64,000 nucleotides of DNA. Source: Tianweitania sediminis (GTDB lineage: Bacteria > Pseudomonadota > Alphaproteobacteria > Rhizobiales > Rhizobiaceae). Position numbers and translations under genes: made by a program. Shown one piece after another: positions 50,676 through 59,965 of this stretch. The notes under the pieces were generated by a model that saw only the letters and a program-made list of their open reading frames with translations, did not search any database and was not told the origin of the DNA. Position 1 is the stretch's first letter; each line of letters opens with the position of its first letter. Location: NCBI RefSeq assembly GCF_017813335.1, contig NZ_JAGIYY010000001.1, forward strand, positions 248,001 to 312,000, in the 5' to 3' direction.

Positions 50676-51551
50676 TTATGCGCCACGTCCGGCGAAAAGC
50701 CCTTCCGGTCGGGCCCAGATCACGGCGATCAGGAAAAGAAACGCCACAACGTTGCTCCATTCGGTGGACACAAAGGCCACGCTGAACGACTCGATCAAGC
50801 CGAGCAGGAAGCCCGCAGCCACCGCGCCACCGAAGCTGCCAAGCCCGCCAAGGATCACCACGGCGAAGCCCTTGAGCAGATAGGACGCGCCCATCCAGGG
50901 GCTGACGGTGACCAGCGGCGACAGGAGGATCGCGCCCGTGCCTGCCAGCGCGGCGGAAATCGCGAAAACCGCCGTGTGCACCAGGCCGGAGGGAATCCCC
51001 ACCGCCAGCGCCGCTTCCGCATCCTGCGCGGTAGCGCGAATGATGCGGCCGAGCCTTGTGCGATAAAGAACCAGCGCACACAGCCCCATAACACCCAGTG
51101 CAACAAGGAAGATGGCGATCCGCTGCCATGGCATGCGCACTTCGCCGATCACCGCGACACCGTTGAAGAAATACGGAACGCCCTGGAACTGCTCGCCCCA
51201 GATCAGCTGCGCCGCACTTTGCAGGAAGATGGACAGGCCGATCGTGGCGGCCACGACGTTGAACGCCCAGTCTTCGCGCTTCAACAAGGGCGCAATCGTC
51301 ACCCGCTGGATCACGGCACCAAGGAGCATCACGATCAGGATGGTCGCCAGGGCTGCAAGAAGCACCGGCCAGCCCAGGGTCACGGCGAAAAGAAGCACGC
51401 CGTAGCCGGCCAGCATCATCAGTTCGCCATGGGCGAAGTTGAGCACGCGGGTCGTGCCGTAGACCAGCGCGATGCCGGATCCGACGAGAGCATAGATCGA
51501 CCCGGTGATCAGGCCATTGATGATGAGTTCGATGAACTGCGTCGCGCTCAC
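50676..51551 (-). CDS. Branched-chain-type ABC transporter permease (LivH-like)
   Basis: 291 residues from a GTG at 51551 that overlaps the LivF-like stop (GTGA), giving MSATQFIELIINGLITGSIY. The frame stays open upstream to 51749, but that part overlaps the ATPase gene and is not hydrophobic. Signatures: TRVLNFAHGELMMLAGYGVL near residue 40 and the loop RTRLGRIIRATAQDAEAALA near 180. Eight or more spans. Partner of the LivM-like permease. Confidence 0.9.
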   Translation of the reverse strand: MSATQFIELIINGLITGSIYALVGSGIALVYGTTRVLNFAHGELMMLAGYGVLLFAVTLGWPVLLAALATILIVMLLGAVIQRVTIAPLLKREDWAFNVVAATIGLSIFLQSAAQLIWGEQFQGVPYFFNGVAVIGEVRMPWQRIAIFLVALGVMGLCALVLYRTRLGRIIRATAQDAEAALAVGIPSGLVHTAVFAISAALAGTGAILLSPLVTVSPWMGASYLLKGFAVVILGGLGSFGGAVAAGFLLGLIESFSVAFVSTEWSNVVAFLFLIAVIWARPEGLFAGRGA

Positions 51552-52264
51552 GCGGCTGTCTCCCGAATGCCGAGATACACGCGCCGGACCTCGGGATGAT
51601 CCAGCATTTCCTCGCCCGAACCGCTCAGAACCACACGGCCGCTTTCCAGCAGATAGCCACGGTGACTCATGGAAAATGACAATTTTGCATTCTGCTCGTT
51701 GAACAGGATCGCGACGCCACGCTCGTTGATCATCTGCATGATCGAGCACACTGTTTTCACCATCGCGGGTGACAGCCCGAGAAACGGCTCGTCCATCAGC
51801 AGCACGCGGGGATTGGCCATCAAGCCGCGCGCGATCGCCACCATCTGCTGTTGGCCGCCGCTCAGCTTGCCGGCCGTTGCGTTGAGGTGCGGCTTGATCT
51901 CCGGCAGGAGGTCCAGCACCCAGCGGAAGGTTTCCCGCGCTTCCGAGGGTTTGCGGGTGTAAGCGCCGAGCATTACGTTTTCTTCCACGCTCATGCGCGG
52001 AAACAAACGCCGCCGTTCCAGAACGATGCTCATGCCGCGCTTGGGACGCAGGGTGGCGGACTTGTTCTGAAGTTCCTCGTTGTCGAGGCTGACGACGCCT
52101 GAAGACGGCTTCTTCAGCCCCATGGCGGCCTTCAAGACCGTGCTTTTTCCGGAGCCGTTCGGCCCCATGATGGCGACAATTTCACCGGCGCCCACTTCCA
52201 TGGCCACGTCCCAAAGAACGCGCGTCGCGCCGTAATGGACGTTCACCCCCTCAAGCCGCAACAT
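51548..52264 (-). CDS. Branched-chain-type ABC transporter ATPase (LivF-like)
   Basis: 238 residues from the ATG at 52264, chosen because GGAG lies six bases ahead; ATG codons at 52276 and 52270 are alternatives. Walker A GPNGSGKSTVLKAAM, signature LSGGQQQMVAIARGLM, Walker B VLLMDEPFLGL, and a switch-region FNEQN in place of the usual His motif, normal for LivF. It drives uptake with the LivG-like ATPase. It overlaps the livG-like stop by 14 bases. Confidence 0.92.
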   Translation of the reverse strand: MLRLEGVNVHYGATRVLWDVAMEVGAGEIVAIMGPNGSGKSTVLKAAMGLKKPSSGVVSLDNEELQNKSATLRPKRGMSIVLERRRLFPRMSVEENVMLGAYTRKPSEARETFRWVLDLLPEIKPHLNATAGKLSGGQQQMVAIARGLMANPRVLLMDEPFLGLSPAMVKTVCSIMQMINERGVAILFNEQNAKLSFSMSHRGYLLESGRVVLSGSGEEMLDHPEVRRVYLGIRETAA

Positions 52265-52985
52265 CGGCATCTCCAAGGTAGATGCGGCGGACGGCCTCGT
52301 GGTCGGCGACCTCTTCCACGCTGCCCGTTACCACCACCTCGCCGCGGTTGAGGAAGAAGGCATTGTCGGCAAGACCCAGAAGCACTTCCATGTTGTGTTC
52401 CACCACGACAATCGTGATGCCGCGCTCTTCGCGCAGGCGCCGGATCACATCGAGAAGCTCGGGAATGCTCGGCCGATCCACGCCCCCCGTCACCTCGTCC
52501 AGAAGAAGCAGCTTCGGGTGGGTCGACAGGGCGCGCGCCAGCTCGAGGCGCTTGCGCTGTCCGGTGCTCAGGATCCTTGCGGGGTCTTCCGCCTTGGCGT
52601 TGAGCCCGACAAAGTCGATGTAGGTGGAGGCTTCGGCACGCGCTTCCTTCATCGTCACGCCGCGGGCAGCAAGCGCCACCATGACGTTCTCGCGGACAGA
52701 CAAGCCGCCGAAAGGCTGAGTGATCTGGAAGGTGCGGGCGATCCCAGCGTGGCAGCGCCGGCTGGGCGAAGCGTTGGTGATGTCGGCGCCCTGGAAGTAG
52801 ACCTTCCCGCTGGTTGGGCGCACTGCGCCAGCCACGGCATTGAAGAGCGTTGTTTTGCCTGCGCCGTTCGGACCAAGGATCGCTGTGGTTTTCCCCTGCA
52901 CCACGGACAGGCTGACATCTTTCAAGGCAACGATGCCGCCAAAGGCGACCGTGACGCGGTCGGTTTCAAGAAAGTTGCGTTGCAT
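52251..52985 (-). CDS. Branched-chain-type ABC transporter ATPase (LivG-like)
   Basis: 244 residues. Walker A GPNGAGKTTLFNAVAG, signature LSTGQRKRLELARAL (LSTGQ in place of LSGGQ, common in LivG), Walker B LLLLDEVTGGVD and switch His in VVEHNMEVLL. First gene of the operon livG-F-H-M-binding protein-TPP enzyme-deacetylase. About 220 bases separate it from the divergent M20 deacylase gene; the region is AT-rich and should hold both promoters, though no clear operator is visible. Confidence 0.92.
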   Translation of the reverse strand: MQRNFLETDRVTVAFGGIVALKDVSLSVVQGKTTAILGPNGAGKTTLFNAVAGAVRPTSGKVYFQGADITNASPSRRCHAGIARTFQITQPFGGLSVRENVMVALAARGVTMKEARAEASTYIDFVGLNAKAEDPARILSTGQRKRLELARALSTHPKLLLLDEVTGGVDRPSIPELLDVIRRLREERGITIVVVEHNMEVLLGLADNAFFLNRGEVVVTGSVEEVADHEAVRRIYLGDADVAA

Positions 52986-53203
52986 CCACCGGCCTTGTTC
53001 CCCGCAGTTGAAAAAGGCTAACCTCCCGACCGGCCGAGCTCAATACCTAAACGCACGAGATTTAATCATTTTTCGCAGCTGATCAAAAACTAGCCCGACA
53101 CCTTGCATAACGTATTGACGAGCCTTCCCCGCCGTGTCCTACTTCGGCCAGGGCGTTCTTCTTGCTTCGCCACCTCTCCCTCTGCGCCAGGCGGATGCTA
53201 CCT

Positions 53204-54493
53204 ATGCCCAAGCTCGATTCCCAGCTGCGTGAAGCCATCCTTTCTTCTGTGGCCGAAGGTTTTGACGCACAAGTTGCTTTCACGCAGGACCTGGTCCGCT
53301 TCCCCTCAACGCGCGGATCAGAACACGCCATCCAGGACTTTCTGTTCAAGGCACTGAGTGCGCGCGGCTATACGATGGACCGGTTCAAGATGGACCGCGA
53401 TGCGATCGCGCAACATCCCGGCGGATCGCCCTGGACGGACGAGCATTCCAACGCCCCCATCGTGGTTGGCATTCATCATCCACGCGAGGAAAAAGGTCGT
53501 TCCTTGATCCTCCAGTCGCATCTGGACGTGGTTCCAGCGGGTCCCGCGGACATGTGGATGCAAGGCGCCTTCGATCCGGTGATCCGCGGCGATTGGCTGT
53601 TTGGCCGCGGGTCGGCCGACATGAAGGCGGGAGCTGCGGCCAACATTTTTGCGCTCGATGCCCTGAATCGGCTGGGCCTGCAGCCCGCTTCCACGCTTTA
53701 CGTGCAGTCCGTGGTGGAAGAAGAATCAACAGGCAATGGCGCCCTGATGACGCATTTGCGCGGCTACAAGGCCGACGCCGTGCTGATCCCGGAGCCGGAA
53801 GACGAAATGCTGGTGCGCGCCAATACCGGCGTCCTGTGGTTCCAGGTCGAGGTCAAGGGCCTTCCCGTGCACGTGCGCGAAATGGATACAGGCACCAATG
53901 CGATCGACGCCGCTTATCGCGTGGTGGCGGCGCTCAGGGAGTTGGAAGAGCGCTGGAACGCGCGCAAAGCCGAGCATCGCTACTTCGAGGACCTGGCCCA
54001 CCCGATCAACCTCAACATCGGAAAGATTACCGGCGGCGATTGGGCTTCGTCCGTGCCAGCCTGGTGCCGCGTGGATTGCCGCATTTCCATCTATCCAGGC
54101 GTTGATGCAGCAACGGCCGCAAAGGAAATCCAGGACTGCGTGGCAGCCTTTGCGTCGAGCGATACCTACCTCGCAAACAGCCCACCCACGGTAACGTTCA
54201 ACGGCTTTCATACCGAAGGCTACACGGTGGAGCCGGGCTCAGAAGCGGAAGCCGTCTTGGGTGAGGCGCATCTGGCTGCCGTCGGCTCGCCGCTCAAGAG
54301 CTTCACGACACTGGGTTATCTCGATACGCGGGTTTATGCCCTTTACGACAAGATGCCATCGCTGTGCTACGGCCCGGTCTCGCGGAACGTCCATGGCTTC
54401 GATGAATGCGTCAGCCTGTCTTCCGTGAAACGCATCACCGGCGCCATGGCCTTGTTTATTGCCGAGTGGTGCGGGACCGAAGCCTCATCCTGA
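53204..54493 (+). CDS. M20 family metallo-deacylase (ArgE/DapE-like)
   Basis: 429 residues from the ATG at 53204, which has AGGCGG nine bases ahead. Metal site: His in LILQSHLDVVPAGP, Asp in FGRGSADMKAGAAAN, Glu pair in VVEEESTGNGAL, with a late His in SRNVHGFDEC. A dimerisation domain lies between about residues 190 and 310. The family removes acyl groups from amino acids and diamines (acetylornithine, succinyl-diaminopimelate, formyl or carbamoyl derivatives). It is divergent from an operon containing an amine transporter-like system and a second deacetylase, which suggests a common acyl-amine catabolism. Confidence 0.9.
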   Translation: MPKLDSQLREAILSSVAEGFDAQVAFTQDLVRFPSTRGSEHAIQDFLFKALSARGYTMDRFKMDRDAIAQHPGGSPWTDEHSNAPIVVGIHHPREEKGRSLILQSHLDVVPAGPADMWMQGAFDPVIRGDWLFGRGSADMKAGAAANIFALDALNRLGLQPASTLYVQSVVEEESTGNGALMTHLRGYKADAVLIPEPEDEMLVRANTGVLWFQVEVKGLPVHVREMDTGTNAIDAAYRVVAALRELEERWNARKAEHRYFEDLAHPINLNIGKITGGDWASSVPAWCRVDCRISIYPGVDAATAAKEIQDCVAAFASSDTYLANSPPTVTFNGFHTEGYTVEPGSEAEAVLGEAHLAAVGSPLKSFTTLGYLDTRVYALYDKMPSLCYGPVSRNVHGFDECVSLSSVKRITGAMALFIAEWCGTEASS

Positions 54494-54517
54494 GGACCAC
54501 GAACGGGAATCCAGATT

Positions 54518-55132
54518 ATGAGCGTGATCAAAACCGCAGAAGAGTTGCGCAGCGTTTACAAGGCTCCTCTTGAGCGTGCCGTGCTGAAGCAGATGTCGCG
54601 GCTCGACAAGCATGCGCATGCCTTTCTCCAGCGCTGCCCGTTCGTCATGATTGGCTCCTGCGCAGAAGGCGGGCGTGCCGATGTCAGCCCCAAGGGCGAC
54701 CAGCCGGGCTTTGTTCGGGCGCTGGACGACCGCACCATCGCCATTCCGGATCGTCCCGGCAACAACCGTCTCGACACCTACGAGAACCTACTCACAAACC
54801 CAAATGTCGGGCTGATCTTCCTGATCCCCGGCATGGACGAAACGCTGCGCATCAATGGCCGGGCGGAAATCCGCACCGACCCCGAACTGCTGCAGATGTT
54901 CGAATATGACGGACGGCTTCCGATCAGCGTCATGGTTGTCACGGTTGAAGAGGTTTACCTGCATTGCGCCAAGGCCTTCATGCGCTCGGGCCTTTGGAAC
55001 CCCTCGACCTTTATCGAGCGCAGCAGTTTTCCTTCGTTTGGCGCCATGCTGAAGGACCAGATCCGGTTGGAAGAGTCGGCCGCGGAAATCGATCAAAACC
55101 TTGCCGAGCGCTACAAGGCCACGCTGTACTGA
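54518..55132 (+). CDS. Pyridoxamine 5'-phosphate oxidase family (PPOX) flavoprotein
   Basis: 204 residues, split-barrel FMN-binding fold, belonging to the subgroup resembling the DR2398 type. FVMIGSCAEGGRADVSPKGD and IPDRPGNNRLDTYENLLTNP match the FMN-contacting strands of that subgroup. Probably an FMN or F420 dependent reductase of unknown substrate. It lies 24 bases after the M20 deacylase and is likely its operon partner. Confidence 0.87.
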   Translation: MSVIKTAEELRSVYKAPLERAVLKQMSRLDKHAHAFLQRCPFVMIGSCAEGGRADVSPKGDQPGFVRALDDRTIAIPDRPGNNRLDTYENLLTNPNVGLIFLIPGMDETLRINGRAEIRTDPELLQMFEYDGRLPISVMVVTVEEVYLHCAKAFMRSGLWNPSTFIERSSFPSFGAMLKDQIRLEESAAEIDQNLAERYKATLY

Positions 55133-55276
55133 TCCTCCCAGCCAGGCGTGCTAAGCTGACGCTGTCGTGCGCTGCAACATAAAGCGGCTGCGACTAGGTA
55201 TTCTGCAAGTTTTGAAGGTTATCTTACTGGTTTCTTAGGGAGGTTGTGGTTCGATCCGGATGACAGAGCCGGAACC

Positions 55277-57058
55277 ATGATCGAAATCGACGAAGACGCT
55301 CGCCTGGACGCGCTATACCAGTTGAACCTGCTTGACACCTCGCCCAACGAGGCGTTTGACCGAGTCACCCGGATGGCCGCGCAACTTTTCGGCCTCCCCA
55401 TTGCCGCAGTGTCGCTGACCGATCGTGACCGGCAATGGTTCAAAAGCAGAGTGGGCGTGGAACACACGTCAATTCCGAGGGAAAAAGCACCCTGCGGGGC
55501 CGTGGCGGAGTCCAACGAGCTCCTTGTCGTGCCCGATCTGCTCGATGATCCCTGCTACCGCAACAGCGTCCTCGCCAGCCAAGGTGTTCGCTTTTACGCG
55601 GGTGCGCCGCTCGTTACCCGTGAAGGGTTTGGCCTTGGCGCTCTTTGTGTTCTCGGTACAGAACCCAGAACAGTGACCGAACACGAGCTGGCAGCTCTGA
55701 ACGATCTCGCGCAGATCGTGATGTCGCAGATAGAACTTCAGCACGCCTTCGGACGCATCGACCCCTTGAGCGGTCTTCCGAATCGCACGCAATTCCTGGA
55801 CGATGTGGGCGATCTGGAACGCGATCATCCTGGCGAGGACCGGATCGCAGTCTTGCTCGATCTTCTTCGCGCCGATGAACTCGATCAGGGCATGCGGGTC
55901 ATGGGACCCTCCTATATCGACGAGATGGTGCAAGACAGGGCGCGCCTGATCCGGGCCATGCTGGATGACGGGCAGACCGCCTACCACGTCGCCGCTACCC
56001 AGTTCGCCGTACTCGTTCGCCGTGGCGTCGACAATGCCGCTTTCCTTGCTCATCTGCCAGCGCTGGTGGAACGCTTCAAGGAACAAACCCGCAAGCAGTT
56101 CGTGGTGACACCCGTGGTCGGCGCGGCTCCTTTCACCTTGGGCGCGATATCGGCTGTCGATGTCTTGAGATGCGCGAACGGTGCCGTTCAGGATGCTCGT
56201 ACGGCAGGCCTTTCGGTGAGTGTTTATTCAGCCTCGAGTGACAGCGTCTACAAGCGCAGCTTCGCCTTGTTGAACGACTTCAGCTATGCCTTGAGGCAGG
56301 AAGACCAGGTCCGGCTGGTGTTTCAGCCTCGGATCGAACTCGGCTCCGGAAGGATTATCGGCGCCGAAGCCTTGCTCCGCTGGCGCCATCCCCAGATGGG
56401 GGACATTTCGCCAGCTGAATTCATCCCGATCATCGAAAAAACTGCCCTGGCCAAACAAGCCACGGCTTGGGTGATGGACACCGCACTGAGGCAGCTTGGC
56501 GCATGGACGCGGTCGGGGCTGGATTGCCGGCTTTCGCTCAACGTATCGGCAGCCAATCTCGAGGAAAGCGATTTTGTCGAAAGTGCCGGGCATGCCTTGC
56601 AGCGGCACGACATTGCGCCGGAGCTGGTGGAACTGGAAATCACCGAGAGTGCGTTCATGGCAAACACGCGCCAAACCATGGACACACTCAACGGGCTTCG
56701 CGATCAGGGATTTGCACTCGCGATCGACGATTTCGGCACCGGTTACAGCAGCCTCGCGTATCTCCAAAGGCTTCCTGCCACGGTTCTGAAGATCGATCGA
56801 TCCTTCATCCGTGACCTTTCTCCCAAAGATCCCAAGACCGTGGCGCTGGTTCGCTCGATGCTGACGCTGTCTCGTGACATGGGGTACCGGGTCGTTGCGG
56901 AAGGCGTGGAACAGCAAGAAGCGGCCGATCTGCTTCTGGCAATGGGCTGCGAGGAAGCACAGGGTTACCTGTTTTCCCGTCCCCTTGAAGCATGGGATTT
57001 CGAAGAACTGCTTTGCAGAAGCACCGGAACAAAGCCCCTCCTAACTGCGGTCGCGTAA
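55277..57058 (+). CDS. GAF-(degenerate GGDEF)-EAL cyclic-di-GMP phosphodiesterase
   Basis: 593 residues from the ATG at 55277 (MIEIDEDARLDALY). A GAF sensor spans about 10-165 (REKAPCGAVAESNELLVVPD). The GGDEF-like domain (about 168-330) keeps DPLSGLPNRTQFL but reads AATQFAVLV where GGDEFAVL is expected, so it cannot make c-di-GMP. The EAL domain (about 350-580) is intact: GAEALLRWRHP, RLSLNVSAANL, VELEITESAFM, AIDDFGTGYSSLAYL, LKIDRSFI, VAEGVE and AQGYLFSRPL. Cytoplasmic; no membrane span. Expected to degrade c-di-GMP in response to a small ligand or redox signal. Confidence 0.93.
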   Translation: MIEIDEDARLDALYQLNLLDTSPNEAFDRVTRMAAQLFGLPIAAVSLTDRDRQWFKSRVGVEHTSIPREKAPCGAVAESNELLVVPDLLDDPCYRNSVLASQGVRFYAGAPLVTREGFGLGALCVLGTEPRTVTEHELAALNDLAQIVMSQIELQHAFGRIDPLSGLPNRTQFLDDVGDLERDHPGEDRIAVLLDLLRADELDQGMRVMGPSYIDEMVQDRARLIRAMLDDGQTAYHVAATQFAVLVRRGVDNAAFLAHLPALVERFKEQTRKQFVVTPVVGAAPFTLGAISAVDVLRCANGAVQDARTAGLSVSVYSASSDSVYKRSFALLNDFSYALRQEDQVRLVFQPRIELGSGRIIGAEALLRWRHPQMGDISPAEFIPIIEKTALAKQATAWVMDTALRQLGAWTRSGLDCRLSLNVSAANLEESDFVESAGHALQRHDIAPELVELEITESAFMANTRQTMDTLNGLRDQGFALAIDDFGTGYSSLAYLQRLPATVLKIDRSFIRDLSPKDPKTVALVRSMLTLSRDMGYRVVAEGVEQQEAADLLLAMGCEEAQGYLFSRPLEAWDFEELLCRSTGTKPLLTAVA

Positions 57059-57084
57059 AGCCCTACCAGCCAGGGGACCTGTGT

Positions 57085-57106
57085 TGCAGAAGACATGGCT
57101 TCTGCA
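57085..57106 (+). terminator. Hairpin after the EAL protein gene
   Basis: TGCAGAAG-acatgg-CTTCTGCA, a perfect 8-bp stem 26 bases after the stop. No U-run follows, so terminator activity is uncertain. Confidence 0.4.
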
Positions 57107-57290
57107 GCAGGTGAGGTGTGCGTCCTTGATCCGCGCCTGAGGCGCTCGACCAGGATCTCCGTAGAGCCAACTTATGTTAGCGCTTGCTTCTCCCGCTCGG
57201 GTTAGGGGGTTAGTCACGCGCCTGGCGCGTTCCGTTCACCCCCATTCCGACGCCTTTTGCCGAGTACGCACCATCCCGCCGTCCCGCACC

Positions 57291-58232
57291 ATGTCCAGCC
57301 AAGCGCATTCCCCTGAAAATGTCCTGCCCGAAAACGCAGCGTTTGACGTTGCCATCGTGGGCGGAGGGCCGGCCGGCCTGACGGCCGCCTTGTATCTCGC
57401 GCGTTTCCTCCGCTCCGTGGTTGTTTTCGATGCAGGCGCAAGCCGCGCGCGGCTGATTCCTCGGACCCATAATCACCCAAGCACGCCGGGTGGCATCAAC
57501 GGCAACGAGTTGCTTGCGACCCTTCGGGAGCAGGTTTCGCCTTATGACGTGGCGGTTCTTTCCGGCGAAGTGCAGGCGCTGGAAAAAACGGAAGCCGGAT
57601 TCACGCTCGCCACGTCCTGCGGCATCGCCCGCAGCCGCTACGTCATCCTTGCGACGGGACTTGTGGACCATGCCCCCGCCCTTCCTGACGTGCAGGATCT
57701 CATCCTTGCCGGGACGATCCGGCTTTGCCCGGTTTGTGACGCGTTTGAAGCCCGTGCCAAGAGGGTGGGGATCATAGGCACGGGCGCCAGTGCGCTAAAG
57801 GAAGCGCGCTTTCTCCAACGCTACAGCGCCGACATCACGCTTCTTGCGCACGATCCGGCGGATCTGTCCGTGACCTTCCGCGATGATGCGCAAGCTCTCG
57901 GCGTGAAGCTGATCGACAAGATGGAAGAGCTTCGCGCCGAAACCGGTGGCGTGCTCGTTCGCGGGGCGGGTGAAACGCGGCTGTTCGACGTCGTTTACTG
58001 CGCGCTTGGCTGTGACATCCGCACCGAACTCGTCGCACCTTTGAACGTCGCGCACTCCGACCACGGGCCGCTCCTGATCGATGAGCACCAGCGCACATCC
58101 GTGGACGGTCTTTACGCCATTGGCGATGTGGCCAGCGGCCTCAACCAGATCGCCGTTGCTTATGGCGGCGCGGCGATTGCGGCCAGCGACATCAACCGCC
58201 GCATGCTGGAGGACGCGTTTCCTGTCAGCTAG
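57291..58232 (+). CDS. Thioredoxin-reductase-like FAD/NAD(P) oxidoreductase
   Basis: 313 residues from the ATG at 57291 ([12 protein letters not shown]). FAD loop [20 protein letters not shown] near residue 20, redox cysteines CPVC in [10 protein letters not shown] near 145, a second dinucleotide loop [17 protein letters not shown], and a C-terminal FAD motif [20 protein letters not shown]. The layout is that of low-Mr thioredoxin reductases, with CPVC in place of CATC. No thioredoxin gene is adjacent, so the partner is unknown. The open frame begins at 57174, but the upstream part shows no homology. Confidence 0.86.
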   Translation: MSSQAHSPENVLPENAAFDVAIVGGGPAGLTAALYLARFLRSVVVFDAGASRARLIPRTHNHPSTPGGINGNELLATLREQVSPYDVAVLSGEVQALEKTEAGFTLATSCGIARSRYVILATGLVDHAPALPDVQDLILAGTIRLCPVCDAFEARAKRVGIIGTGASALKEARFLQRYSADITLLAHDPADLSVTFRDDAQALGVKLIDKMEELRAETGGVLVRGAGETRLFDVVYCALGCDIRTELVAPLNVAHSDHGPLLIDEHQRTSVDGLYAIGDVASGLNQIAVAYGGAAIAASDINRRMLEDAFPVS

Positions 58233-58277
58233 AGCCACCGGCGCGCAATCCAGGGCGATCGCATCGGGAGGACGTCG

Positions 58278-58796
58278 TCAGCGTAGCCGCGGCGGTCTTT
58301 GATCCCGACGGGCCTTCACGAGCGCTGCCACCAGCAGGGCCGCTCCTGCCACGATCACAGCCTTTCGCACGAAGCCGGCGCGGTTATGCTCCCACTCGGC
58401 CCGGGCGCCCATTTCGCCGGGAATGTTCGGGATGTGCCCTGCGGACAGATCCGCAAGCACCCCTTCCACGACATTCACCCGGTCCGCTCCCATCAGCATC
58501 AGCCAATGCCGCCAGTCGGATTCGCTGTAGCCGAATGCGGCGCGTCGCATCGAGCCGCTGACGCCGCTCGGCGGCTGCCCAGTTCCCATGACGGCCGGCA
58601 TGCGATTGTGCTCAATCGAACGAAGGATCTCGACATTGGGTCTTTGCAGCGGCGGCCGCTGCCAGTTCATGCCGGGTCCGTCATCCTTTGAGCGGTCGCG
58701 CATGGGATAAGTCGGATCGTTGCGAGGATCGGCGTCGACCCCCCAGCCGATCACGGTTTGGGGGTCGATGCGTTGCTGACGAGCTACCGTTGTCAT
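58278..58796 (-). CDS. Hypothetical protein with one C-terminal membrane span
   Basis: 172 residues from the ATG at 58796, with AAGGAG ten bases upstream. The N-terminal two thirds is soluble (MTTVARQQRIDPQTVIGWGV, later NWQRPPLQRPNVEILRSIEH); a hydrophobic segment VRKAVIVAGAALLVAALVKA near residues 144-163 is a likely membrane anchor, followed by a basic tail. No domain recognised. It is 17 bases after the Zn-alcohol dehydrogenase gene and probably co-transcribed. Confidence 0.7.
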   Translation of the reverse strand: MTTVARQQRIDPQTVIGWGVDADPRNDPTYPMRDRSKDDGPGMNWQRPPLQRPNVEILRSIEHNRMPAVMGTGQPPSGVSGSMRRAAFGYSESDWRHWLMLMGADRVNVVEGVLADLSAGHIPNIPGEMGARAEWEHNRAGFVRKAVIVAGAALLVAALVKARRDQRPPRLR

Positions 58797-58813
58797 TGTT
58801 GGCGATCTCCTTG

Positions 58814-59965
58814 TCAGCTCAGGCCGTTGGGGTAGAGAACCGGCTTGATGCAGCCGTCCAGTTTGGCGGAGAAGATGTGATACGCATCCGAAATGTCTTC
58901 GAGCGGCACCCGGTGGGTGATCAGCGCCTTCGGATCGATCCGCCCTTCCCTCACATGCTCGATCAGCCGCGGCAGCAGCCGCTTCACGGAGGCCTGGTTT
59001 GCGCGGATGGTGATGCCCTTGTTCAGGACGTTGCCCATCGGAACCATGTTGCCGGTCGGTCCGTAAACGCCAACCACGGACACGATGCCACCCTTCTTGA
59101 CGCTGTTGATCGCCCAATGAAGCGCAATGGCCGAACCCGCTTCGAGCTTCAGCTTGGTGCCGAACAGCGTGTGAAGCGCGTTGCCGGCTGCATCGCCGCC
59201 CACGGCATCGATGCACACGTCGGCGCCAAGCGAGTCGGTTTCCTTCTTGATGAACACGGCCATGTCTTCGATGTCACGGAAATCATAGACCTCCGCCGGG
59301 CAATAATGGCGCGCGAAATCAAGCCGGTAATGGACGTGGTCGATCACGATCACCCGTCCGGCGCCAAACAGCCAGGCGCAGCGTGCGGCCATGATGCCGA
59401 CCGGACCGGCGCCGAACACCACAACGGTGTCACCCTTCTGGATGCCGCCCATTTCGGCGGCCTGGTACCCGGTTGGCACCACATCCGTCATCATCACCGC
59501 GTCGTCAGGGTGCATCCAGTCGGGGATCAGGGTCGGCCCGACATCGGCATAAGGGACGCGGGCATATTGCGCTTGTCCGCCATCGAACCCGCCCGTGGTG
59601 TGCGAGTATCCGAAGATGCCGCCGGCGGCCGTCGCTTCGGGATTGGCCTCGTGGCAGTTGCCAAACAGGCCCTGCTTGCAGAAGTGGCATTGGCCGCAGG
59701 CGATGTTGAAGGGGACGATCACATGGTCCCCGACCTTCAGCTTTTCCACATCGGACCCGACCTCTTCCACGACCCCGCAGAACTCGTGTCCGAACGTGGT
59801 GCCGACGCGCGTGTCCGGGACCATTCCGTGGTAAAGGTGCAGGTCCGAACCGCAGATGCAGGAGCGGGTCACCCGGACCACGGCATCGCGTGGATGCTCA
59901 ATGCAGGGCATGATCTTCTGTTGAGCGCGCACCCGGTACGGCCCGCGATAATTGGCTGCTAGCAT
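58814..59965 (-). CDS. Zinc-dependent alcohol dehydrogenase, formaldehyde-dehydrogenase-like
   Basis: 383 residues. Catalytic zinc ligands: Cys in SCICGSDLHLYHG and His-Glu in TTFGHEFCGVVEE; structural zinc: four Cys in CGQCHFCKQGLFGNC; NAD site VVFGAGPVGIMAARCAWLFG. This long-chain type resembles the glutathione-independent formaldehyde dehydrogenase-like branch. It would oxidise an aldehyde or alcohol with NAD+. A GAGGA site precedes the ATG. Whether it handles formaldehyde feeding formate to the fds enzyme about 45 kb away is only a possibility. Confidence 0.9.
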   Translation of the reverse strand: MLAANYRGPYRVRAQQKIMPCIEHPRDAVVRVTRSCICGSDLHLYHGMVPDTRVGTTFGHEFCGVVEEVGSDVEKLKVGDHVIVPFNIACGQCHFCKQGLFGNCHEANPEATAAGGIFGYSHTTGGFDGGQAQYARVPYADVGPTLIPDWMHPDDAVMMTDVVPTGYQAAEMGGIQKGDTVVVFGAGPVGIMAARCAWLFGAGRVIVIDHVHYRLDFARHYCPAEVYDFRDIEDMAVFIKKETDSLGADVCIDAVGGDAAGNALHTLFGTKLKLEAGSAIALHWAINSVKKGGIVSVVGVYGPTGNMVPMGNVLNKGITIRANQASVKRLLPRLIEHVREGRIDPKALITHRVPLEDISDAYHIFSAKLDGCIKPVLYPNGLS

